Shown here piece after piece: positions 33,830 to 39,714 of a stretch of DNA of 39,714 nucleotides. The stretch comes from Phycisphaerae bacterium (GTDB lineage Bacteria > Planctomycetota > Phycisphaerae > Phycisphaerales > SM1A02): NCBI GenBank assembly GCA_002717655.1, contig PBAY01000043.1, forward strand, positions 1-39,714, written 5' to 3'. Under the pieces are notes generated by a model that did no database searches, had not been told where the DNA came from, and saw only the letters and a program-made list of their open reading frames with translations. Position numbers and translations under genes: made by a program. The first letter of the stretch is position 1. Every line of letters begins with the position of its first letter.

Positions 33830-33864
33830 GAAGGCACCCCACGTCGTGGACGCGGGGTGCCTTC
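33830..33864 (+). terminator. Long hairpin terminator between convergent genes
   Basis: GAAGGCACCCC (33830-33840) pairs with GGGGTGCCTTC (33854-33864); inside, CGTC and GACG add four more pairs after an A-C mismatch, closing on a GTG loop. It is flanked by AAACAAG on one side and GTTCTCC on the other. It sits between the + gene ending at 33794 and the - gene ending at 33888 and probably serves both. Confidence 0.75.
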
Positions 33865-33887
33865 GTTCTCCATGCATCCTGTTGAGA

Positions 33888-34871
33888 TCACATGTTTTCA
33901 CCTTCAGGATCACCAAGGACGACCATGCTCTGGAAGTACTCGATCACACCCGAATCCGAGACATCCAGGGCATCCCACTGAGGCCAGTCGAAGGTGTCAT
34001 TCATGAAGGGCTGCATCTGATCCCAACTGAGCACCGTGAGGTGATTCAGATCGTGATTGATCGCGATTCCCCCTTCCATGGGTCGGAACCCATGGCATCT
34101 ACCGTGCATCCAACCGCCATAATGAGGTTCCATCTTCAAGGTATTGATGAAGGTTTCCACCATGCCGTTTGACTCGAGGTAGTCAGCGTAGCCATCGATG
34201 CCGTACTCACGAACCATGTCCATGACTTGAATCTGCATTTCGATGGGATCGCAGACCCGGCGGGCGGTGCGCTGGATATCAGCCACCATCTGCGGGTCAT
34301 ACTTCTCATCCGTAATCCAGCCGACCTTCGCACCCTGCATCGCGTAATAGAGCCCGACACCGAGAAGATCATTGCCCCAGGCCTGACTGTTGTTGGTCAA
34401 GGCGTTGTTGAACGCCCACTGACCGACCTGCGTGAAGGTCAATGGCGGCAGATCCAGAAAGGCACGAAGGTTGTTGTAGGCGACCATGGCCTCGGTGGTG
34501 ATCCTTGTCCGTCCATCAACCATCTCATGAAGATGGGAGTTGTTGTTGGAACCATGGAAGTTGCCCCAGTCGGTCAGATCCATGTAATCACCATCATGGT
34601 CCTGCGATCCGTCATTGGGTGGCGGGCAGGCGCCCCATCGGTCCAGAACGATCAACAGATCAGTAGCGTTGACCGCTCCTGACTGATCGAGATCCATGGG
34701 GCATGGATCTGGACAGGCACCCCACCCTTCCAGAATTCCAAGTACTTCATTGGTGCTGACCTGGTCGTCTCCAGTGAAGTCGGCCACACAGCACTCACTA
34801 CCAATGGCCGTTCCACCTCCAGCCAACAGGCTGGTTCCCAGAACCAGTTTCAAAACACATCGTTGTTTCAT
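33888..34871 (-). CDS. Secreted protein with N-terminal dockerin-like domain and unknown C-terminal domain
   Basis: Exported protein of 327 residues; GGGAG lies eight bases before the ATG. The signal peptide (VLKLVLGTSLLAGGGTAIGS) is followed at once by a dockerin-like EF-hand pair, ADFTGDDQVSTNE and MDLDQSGAVNATD, at about 28-82. This is the reverse of the C-terminal position in the neighbours. The remaining roughly 240 residues form a soluble domain I do not recognise, with DWGNFHGSNNNSHLHEM, many His, Trp and Asp residues, and WMHGRCHGFRPMEGG near the end. His/Asp clusters could bind metal, but no known motif is certain. It is the only dockerin gene on the minus strand and has the 535-bp gene-free stretch as its upstream region. 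Confidence 0.75.
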   Translation of the reverse strand: MKQRCVLKLVLGTSLLAGGGTAIGSECCVADFTGDDQVSTNEVLGILEGWGACPDPCPMDLDQSGAVNATDLLIVLDRWGACPPPNDGSQDHDGDYMDLTDWGNFHGSNNNSHLHEMVDGRTRITTEAMVAYNNLRAFLDLPPLTFTQVGQWAFNNALTNNSQAWGNDLLGVGLYYAMQGAKVGWITDEKYDPQMVADIQRTARRVCDPIEMQIQVMDMVREYGIDGYADYLESNGMVETFINTLKMEPHYGGWMHGRCHGFRPMEGGIAINHDLNHLTVLSWDQMQPFMNDTFDWPQWDALDVSDSGVIEYFQSMVVLGDPEGENM

Positions 34872-35406
34872 CAGGATATCTCCCTATACACAAACAAACT
34901 CTTCTTCAGCACACTCCCTTGATTCATGGGACTGCCCAACAGACAAGTGACATCCACGAGATGCCCATGCACTGAACACGTGTGTCACAGAATGTGACGT
35001 ACGGCAGATAGACATCTTTCGTTGTCAGGATGCGCCTAAATCGCACCGAATGTTTCAGTTACAACGATTTCAATACCGTTCAACAGTTGCAACCATCAAC
35101 TTGTTCATTCAAACAGTTCTGTAAATTGAACAACACCGCACGTAACACCTGTGCAAAGCATGACGCTTGCGCCGAATGATGAACGAGGTGTCATTGCAAC
35201 ACTCTCAGGATCGATGAAACGTGTAACGAAAACCACATGATGTCGCTGGTCGATAATCCAGGAACATGAGATGCAAGACCTCGAATCATTCAACGCATGA
35301 GTTCAATGAATAGAAGAAAGTGGATCGCTCGAAGCAGCTGGTATCACCCACAACAAAGCGAGGTCCATACTTCAGAGGATTCAATGAACGAACCTGATCA
35401 ATCTCT
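34872..35406 (-). other. Gene-free upstream region, AT-richer, with inverted repeats
   Basis: No convincing gene on either strand. Composition is visibly AT-richer than the flanking genes. Two inverted repeats are seen: GTCAC-AGAAT-GTGAC (34984-34998) and TTGTTCA-N19-TGAACAA (35101-35133). They could be regulator sites for the dockerin gene reading leftward from 34871. No clear -35/-10 pair was found for it. Small open frames here lack ribosome binding sites and codon bias. Confidence 0.45.
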
Positions 35407-36057
35407 CTACTCAGGTGCGACGAGTAATGCCGGGAACATCTCACCGATGCCCAGTGCCATGAATTCGACACCGACGCCCAGCATCAACAGCCCCATGATC
35501 CGGGTGACGATGTTCATGCCGGTCTGGCCGAGTATGCCGGAAATGCTCGTCGCTGATTTCAGGAAGAGCCAGAGCAGCAGGCACACCAGCAGAACCGCGA
35601 CGACGATGGCGATCTTGCCTTCGATCGGGTTCGGATAGGACGCGGCCACCACCATGAGACTGATCGCACCTGGCCCGGCTGTCACCGGAATGGCCATTGG
35701 AATCACGGCGATGGAATCTCGACTGCTCGCCTCATCCGCTTCTTCCGCGGTCTGACGCGTACGACTGGTTCTGGCCTGAAGCATGGACCAGCCCATGGAA
35801 AGAATCACAATACCTCCAGCAATGCGAAGAGCGGGAATGCTGACCGAGAACATCGTCAGAATCGTCTCGCCGGCGAAGAAGGCGATCACCATGATCAGAA
35901 AGGCAGCGGACGCCGTCTTGAATGGAATACGTCGGCGTGTTTCCGGATCCAGATCCGTCGTGAGACCGAGGTAGATCGGTACCGCCGCCAGCGGGTTCAT
36001 CAGCGCGAACACCGAAACGATGAAGGCGAGATAGGCGATCAGTTCTTCCTGGTCCAT
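35407..36057 (-). CDS. MarC-family integral membrane protein (UPF0056)
   Basis: Inner-membrane protein of 216 residues, the usual family length, with six predicted helices. MDQEELIAYLAFIVSVFALMNPLAAVPIYLGL is the typical N-terminus with the conserved NP in helix 1. RIAGGIVILSMGWSML is followed by a cytoplasmic charged loop. The IPMAIPVTAGPGAIS motif marks the second repeat, and RIMGLLMLGVGVEFMALGI is the last helix. ATG 36057 is chosen because GGGA lies six bases upstream; the frame is open to 36393, but that stretch overlaps the divergent beta-helix gene. MarC proteins were once linked to multiple antibiotic resistance, but that role was withdrawn; their true function is unclear. It interrupts the dockerin locus without an obvious functional tie. 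Confidence 0.92.
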   Translation of the reverse strand: MDQEELIAYLAFIVSVFALMNPLAAVPIYLGLTTDLDPETRRRIPFKTASAAFLIMVIAFFAGETILTMFSVSIPALRIAGGIVILSMGWSMLQARTSRTRQTAEEADEASSRDSIAVIPMAIPVTAGPGAISLMVVAASYPNPIEGKIAIVVAVLLVCLLLWLFLKSATSISGILGQTGMNIVTRIMGLLMLGVGVEFMALGIGEMFPALLVAPE

Positions 36058-36161
36058 GGACATTCCCGAAAGGTTCAGAGGTACAAGTACCATCGTACTC
36101 GAACACGACCGCCCTGCTGCCCGCATGAAGGCCTGTAGCGCATGAACTGATCGCAATTTCA

Positions 36162-36190
36162 TTGATCCACCTGCTCTGGCGAGTGACAAT
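36162..36190 (+). promoter_or_regulatory. Sigma70-type promoter of the second beta-helix pair
   Basis: TTGATC (36162-36167) and GACAAT (36185-36190) with a 17-bp spacer, 30 bp before the ATG at 36220. The layout is the same as at 26462 and 31722. Confidence 0.65.
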
Positions 36191-36219
36191 GAGCGTGGAC
36201 CGCTCAGGAGCCTTGATCC

Positions 36220-37578
36220 ATGAAAGCAATCGCTGCACTCATTGCGAGTCTGATGCTCATCAGCAGCACGGTTGCAGACGTGATCAATGTTCCTGAGGAC
36301 TACCCCACCATCCAGGGCGCGATTGATGCTGCATCTGATGGCGATGAGATTCTCGTTGCTCCAGGAACCTATACCAGCACGCATCCTGCTCATGTCGTCG
36401 ACCTGAAGGGCAAGGCCATCATCCTCGAGTCAAGCGGTACGCCGGAGGAGACGATCATCGATGGTGAAAATGAACGTCGAGGCATCGCTTGTTTCAATGG
36501 TGAAACCGATGCCACCATCATCCGGGGATTGACGATCGCCAATGGGCTTGGCATCTACTACGACTACAACGGAGATGGAAAGCCGAACTTTGGCGAGGGT
36601 TCAGGCGGTGGAATCTACTGTCTGCAGAGTACGCCCACCATCACCGACTGCATCATCTCGAGCAATACGACCGAGTCGTATGGCGGCGGGGTCTACTGCC
36701 ATCAAAGCAATGCCAGAATCACGTATTGCATGATGACCGACAACACATCTGAAAGTAAAGGCGGCGGGATCTACTGCCATCAAAGCAATGCCACCATCTC
36801 CAACTGTGTGGTTTCAGCCAACAGCGTCTATGGCGATGGTGGTGGTATCGGTTGCTACCAAAGCAGCCCCACCATCGACTCCTGTACGATCGCGTACAAC
36901 AAGGATCTGGGCAATGGTTACAGAGGCGGAGGCATCTTCTGCTTCTACCTGTCCAGCCCGACGATCTCCAACTGCATCATCAAGAACAATCGGGTCGAAA
37001 GGCATGGTGGAGGGATCTGCTGCATCCTTCTCTCCAGTCCTGTCATCACCAATTGCACCATCGCAAGCAACACCTCTACGCTGTTCAACGGTGGTGGCAT
37101 CTACTGCTACAACGACAGCAATCCGATTATCATGGACTGCAACATCACCGACAACATCGCTGAGGAACAGGGTGGCGGGATCTACTCCTACGACAGCACA
37201 CTCACCATCACCAACTGCACCATCTCACGAAACACCTCGAGAAAAGGTGATAATTTCGGGGCCGGCGGTCTCTATGAGGAACAGAATGGTGAATTCGTTC
37301 TGTCTGGAACCAAGGTCTGCAGCAATATCCCTAATCAGATTGGCGGCACGTGGATTGACAAGGGCGGCAATGAAGTCCTTGATGTCTGCACGACCTGTGA
37401 CGGCGATGCCACCGGCGACTTCTTCGTCGACGTCAATGACGTGCTGTATGTCCTGTCCGCCTGGGGTTCGGATGATGTCAATGCCGACTTCGACGAGAAC
37501 GGTCTGGTCGATGTCGATGACGTGCTGATCCTGCTGAGCCAGTTCGGTGAAACCTGTTCCGGGGAAGCCGGCCAATGA
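36220..37578 (+). CDS. Secreted right-handed beta-helix protein with dockerin-like C-terminus
   Basis: Exported protein of 452 residues; AGGAG nine bases upstream, signal peptide MKAIAALIASLMLISSTVA. The N-cap is INVPEDYPTIQGAIDAA with GDEILVAPGTY. After a Ca-loop-like NGDGKPNFGEG, about ten coils of the GGGIYC-x5-P-x-I-x-x-C type span roughly 125-360. The helix is closed by KVCSNIPNQIGGTWIDKGGN, and a dockerin-like pair follows (GDATGDFFVDVND, ADFDENGLVDVDD). It overlaps the next gene by four bases (ATGA), so the two beta-helix proteins are translationally coupled. Both ends of the gene are nearly identical in DNA to the ends of that neighbour. Probable surface protein; no enzyme residues recognised. 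Confidence 0.85.
   Translation: MKAIAALIASLMLISSTVADVINVPEDYPTIQGAIDAASDGDEILVAPGTYTSTHPAHVVDLKGKAIILESSGTPEETIIDGENERRGIACFNGETDATIIRGLTIANGLGIYYDYNGDGKPNFGEGSGGGIYCLQSTPTITDCIISSNTTESYGGGVYCHQSNARITYCMMTDNTSESKGGGIYCHQSNATISNCVVSANSVYGDGGGIGCYQSSPTIDSCTIAYNKDLGNGYRGGGIFCFYLSSPTISNCIIKNNRVERHGGGICCILLSSPVITNCTIASNTSTLFNGGGIYCYNDSNPIIMDCNITDNIAEEQGGGIYSYDSTLTITNCTISRNTSRKGDNFGAGGLYEEQNGEFVLSGTKVCSNIPNQIGGTWIDKGGNEVLDVCTTCDGDATGDFFVDVNDVLYVLSAWGSDDVNADFDENGLVDVDDVLILLSQFGETCSGEAGQ
36280..36320 (+). repeat. Direct repeat A, copy 1 (N-cap coding segment)
   Basis: 41 bp coding for the start of the mature N-cap, identical base for base to 37644-37684 in the next gene. Confidence 0.9.
37401..37556 (+). 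repeat. Direct repeat B, copy 1 (dockerin coding segment)
   Basis: 156-bp dockerin-coding segment matching 39023-39178 with about 11 differences and no gaps; 37408-37481 (74 bp) is identical. Confidence 0.9.
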
Positions 37579-39185
37579 CATTTCCACGCCTGTTGATCAC
37601 ATTGGTCTGCCTGGCTCTGGCGGGTACGGCTGCGCCTGCAGATGTGATCAATGTTCCTGAGGACTACCCCACCATCCAGGGCGCCATCAACGCGTCCACT
37701 GATGGTGATGTGATCCAGATCGCCGCCGGGAACTACTATGAGTACAGCCTGAATCCTGCCGGCAAATCCTTAACTATTCAGGGCACACTTGATAGTGACG
37801 GATCATTACTTACGACAATTGATGCGCAGCAGATTGGAAGCGTCTTCTACTTGTATGAAGGATTCGATGCCTTGACCGTAATCAAAGATCTGGTCATTAC
37901 CGGAGGATACGGATCCGAACATTTGAACTCCACTTCTGCTGGCGGCGGAATTTACTGCCGCGACTCCGATCTCACCATCACTGGTTGCGAGATCAAATCC
38001 AATAACGCAGGAATATCATCAGATGGCGGAATGACACCTGGATTTGGCGGAGGGTTGTATTGCTACAGCAGTGGATTACCACGGAACATCACACTGGTGG
38101 ATTGCAAGATTACAGAAAACTATGGTTGCGGTGGCGGACTGATGTGTCGTAACGAGATCAATCTGACCTTGAGCGGATGCTCTTTCACGCAGAATTATTC
38201 TCCTCCATTGGAAGAAGGAGATAATGGCAGCTTTGGCGGTGGCATTTATTGCTTTAGAACACTTGCCTTAAGAATTTCAGATTGCGAATTCTCCAACAAT
38301 TACACCAGCTACAACGGCGGCGGCATAGAAATATATCTTGGACAGAGTGCCATAATCACCAACTGTGTCCTGGACAGCAATCAGGCTGGCAATGCAGGCG
38401 GGGGCTTTGTCGCTTATGCCTCACATCTTCTGATCAGAGATTGCTTGATATCGAACAACAACTCATCCTTTGCTGGCGGCATTGCGTTTGGGTTCGATAC
38501 AAAAGGAATTTTACTAGACAGCACTGTTGTATCCAATACAAGCAAATATAGAGGCGCTGTTTTCATGGAAGGCAGTGAATGCAATATTGATAATTCTACG
38601 ATTGCTGATAATCAAAATACGGACGGCTGGCCAGGCGGCGGTATTGGTGTTCGGTGGTCTGAAACAACCATAAAAGGTTGCACAATTGCAAACAACACTG
38701 TTGCGGCAGACACTGAGTACAGTCAAGGCGGTGGACTGTTCATTGATGAGAGTGAACTAAAAATCATTGATTCCACGATCTCAGGTAATTCGGCGGATGA
38801 AGGCGGTGGCATCTATTGCAGATGGGGAGGATACAACTCTCCCATCATCTACGACTGCTACATCATCGATAATCAAGCCGCCGCTGGAGGAGGTATCTAT
38901 TCCTATGGAGCAGACACATGGATCAAAAGAACCTTTGTTTGTTCAAACATTTCTGATCAGATTGTTGGCAACTGGAACGACGAAGGTGAGAATACCATCG
39001 CCGATGAATGCTCAACATGTCCCGGCGACGCCACCGGCGACTTCTTCGTCGACGTCAATGACGTGCTGTATGTCCTGTCCGCCTGGGGTTCGGATGATGT
39101 CAACGCCGACTTCAACGACAACGGCCTGGTCGATGTCAACGACGTACTGATCCTGTTGAGCCAGTTCGGGGAACCCTGCCCCTAG
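37575..39185 (+). CDS. Secreted right-handed beta-helix protein with dockerin-like C-terminus and AT-richer core
   Basis: Exported protein of 536 residues; GGGGAAG seven bases before the ATG, 4-bp overlap with the previous gene. Signal peptide MTFPRLLITLVCLALAGTAAPA, then the N-cap INVPEDYPTIQGAINAS with GDVIQIAAGNYYE. About 13 irregular coils follow (GGGIYC, GGGLYC, GGGLMC, GGGIEI and others); spacing is more variable than in the neighbours. FVCSNISDQI and GNWNDEGEN close the helix, and the dockerin-like pair (GDATGDFFVDVND, ADFNDNGLVDVND) ends it. The region 37.76-38.99 kb is visibly AT-richer, with ATA, TTA and AGA codons rare elsewhere in the window, while both ends match the neighbouring gene. 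This points to a core of different origin. Surface role inferred. Confidence 0.85.
   Translation: MTFPRLLITLVCLALAGTAAPADVINVPEDYPTIQGAINASTDGDVIQIAAGNYYEYSLNPAGKSLTIQGTLDSDGSLLTTIDAQQIGSVFYLYEGFDALTVIKDLVITGGYGSEHLNSTSAGGGIYCRDSDLTITGCEIKSNNAGISSDGGMTPGFGGGLYCYSSGLPRNITLVDCKITENYGCGGGLMCRNEINLTLSGCSFTQNYSPPLEEGDNGSFGGGIYCFRTLALRISDCEFSNNYTSYNGGGIEIYLGQSAIITNCVLDSNQAGNAGGGFVAYASHLLIRDCLISNNNSSFAGGIAFGFDTKGILLDSTVVSNTSKYRGAVFMEGSECNIDNSTIADNQNTDGWPGGGIGVRWSETTIKGCTIANNTVAADTEYSQGGGLFIDESELKIIDSTISGNSADEGGGIYCRWGGYNSPIIYDCYIIDNQAAAGGGIYSYGADTWIKRTFVCSNISDQIVGNWNDEGENTIADECSTCPGDATGDFFVDVNDVLYVLSAWGSDDVNADFNDNGLVDVNDVLILLSQFGEPCP
37644..37684 (+). repeat. Direct repeat A, copy 2
   Basis: Identical to 36280-36320; codes for the N-cap of the second protein of the pair. 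Confidence 0.9.
39023..39178 (+). repeat. Direct repeat B, copy 2
   Basis: Dockerin-coding segment, about 93% identical to 37401-37556, including 74 identical bases in a row. Confidence 0.9.
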
Positions 39186-39213
39186 AACCACACCACCACG
39201 CACCACGGCCTGA

Positions 39214-39255
39214 CCACCGCAGCCCTGCAAAAGCTCCTGTGGTGGCTGTTCCTTT
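39214..39255 (+). terminator. Possible terminator after the second beta-helix pair
   Basis: CCACCGCAG (39214-39222) pairs with CTGTGGTGG (39237-39245), nine pairs with one G-T wobble and a 14-nt loop, followed by a T-rich CTGTTCCTTTA. The remaining 140 bp to the next start hold no clear promoter. TTGGGC (39289) with TTTTAT (39311) at 16 bp is a weak option. Confidence 0.45.
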
Positions 39256-39396
39256 ATACATAGAAGGAAGGCATCGGCCGACGGAAATTTGGGCTGTATT
39301 TGCGGATTGGTTTTATGTCAGCCATATCACATTCGGTATGTTGGGGGGTTACTTGAAGAGTAATTCAAACCACCAGCGCCCTGCGGAGCCACCACT

Positions 39397-39714
39397 ATGT
39401 CGATGATGAAGAGAAAGCGTGCCGGCGGTCCCCTTGGCGAGACCAGCCGGTTGTCCATGAGCTGCCTGGCTCTGGCTGCGATCACGGGTATCCACGCCCA
39501 CGCGGCCGCGGACACCATCACGGTCTGCGCATCAGGCTGCGATTTCTCCTCGATCAATGCCGCGATCGGCGCCGCCGCGGAAGGTGACGTCATCCAGCTT
39601 CAAGCCGAGACCTATCTCGAGGGAGCCCCCATCGACCTTGACGGCAAATCGATCACACTGCTGGGTGCGACGGACACGGACGGCGCTCCCGCCAGCATCC
39701 TCGACGGGGGCGAT
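39397..39714 (+). CDS. Beta-helix-type secreted protein, cut by the window end
   Basis: Only the first 106 codons are visible. ATG 39397 has GGAG eight bases upstream. A basic start (MSMMKRKRAGG) is followed by a signal-peptide hydrophobic core (SCLALAAITGIHAHAAA). The mature N-terminus TITVCASGCDFSSINAAI with GDVIQLQAETYLEG is the same N-cap as in the four beta-helix proteins upstream, but with a Cys pair in place of the PSDYPT segment. DLDGKSITLLG follows, as in their first coil. Codons are clearly more GC-rich (GCC, GCG, GGC, CTC) than in the preceding gene, so its history differs. A dockerin C-terminus is expected but lies outside the window. Confidence 0.75.
   Translation, partial: MSMMKRKRAGGPLGETSRLSMSCLALAAITGIHAHAAADTITVCASGCDFSSINAAIGAAAEGDVIQLQAETYLEGAPIDLDGKSITLLGATDTDGAPASILDGGD

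Noticed and set aside
34984..34998. CRP-type site GTCAC-N5-GTGAC
   Set aside because: Spacing and half-sites differ from the CRP consensus (TGTGA-N6-TCACA); kept only as an unassigned inverted repeat.
26516..39185. Pectate lyase or other polysaccharide lyase activity for the beta-helix proteins
   Set aside because: The fold is compatible, but no Ca-binding Asp/Arg catalytic set could be identified, and the repeats look structural.
39327..39593. 88-codon minus-strand frame near the window end
   Set aside because: It overlaps the well-supported start of the fifth beta-helix gene in antisense and has no domain or ribosome binding site.
24925..39714. Cellulosome gene cluster
   Set aside because: Dockerin-like tags are present, but no cohesin, scaffoldin or glycoside hydrolase of the cellulosome type is seen.

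Overview
The window looks like chromosomal DNA of a planctomycete, most likely a marine member of the Phycisphaerae/Phycisphaerales. This is an inference. It rests on many secreted proteins carrying dockerin-like EF-hand pairs, on 'DCNGNGIPDSCD'-type calcium repeats, on Cys-rich 'GACC' repeats, on right-handed beta-helix surface proteins, and on Gram-negative envelope genes (outer-membrane barrel, lipoproteins, O-antigen ligase/polymerase-like protein). No rRNA, tRNA, IS element, phage gene or CRISPR array was found.

Region 1 (1-5.0 kb) is housekeeping: the 3' part of serA (phosphoglycerate dehydrogenase), converging with a full-length gcvP (glycine decarboxylase). gcvP has a good promoter and a structured leader. 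A metallo-beta-lactamase-fold hydrolase lies upstream on the same strand.

Region 2 (5.0-14.9 kb) is a co-directional block that reads as an envelope-sensing unit: an outer-membrane barrel, an overlapping lipoprotein gene, two secreted FecR-domain paralogues, a CHASE2 sensor fused to a class III nucleotide cyclase with a complete active site, and a GAF-SpoIIE (PP2C) phosphatase. A terminator follows.

Region 3 (15.0-24.8 kb) is mixed. It holds an O-antigen ligase-like membrane protein overlapped by a secreted unknown, a gene-free stretch that probably encodes a structured RNA ending in a strong intrinsic terminator, a KdtX-like glycosyltransferase, a membrane protein with a CxxCH motif, a YaaA-family protein, a Tat-exported cholesterol-oxidase-like flavoenzyme, a SHOCT lipoprotein, a cupin, and the tRNA-modifying rhodanese TrhO.

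Region 4 (24.8-39.7 kb) is a locus of exported, mostly dockerin-tagged proteins. It encodes a seven-repeat propeller-like protein, two translationally coupled pairs of beta-helix proteins plus a fifth cut by the window edge, a Cys-rich protein, an exonuclease/endonuclease/phosphatase-fold protein sitting between two half-dockerins, and a protein with its dockerin at the N-terminus. A SYLF lipoprotein and a MarC-family membrane protein are interspersed. Several of these genes have recognisable sigma70-type promoters. The two beta-helix genes at 36.2-39.2 kb share nearly identical ends but have unrelated middles, which suggests gene conversion or module swapping.

The two things most worth follow-up are the FecR/CHASE2-cyclase/SpoIIE block and the modular dockerin/beta-helix locus, including the split-dockerin nuclease-like protein. 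The possible structured RNA at 17.6-17.9 kb comes next.
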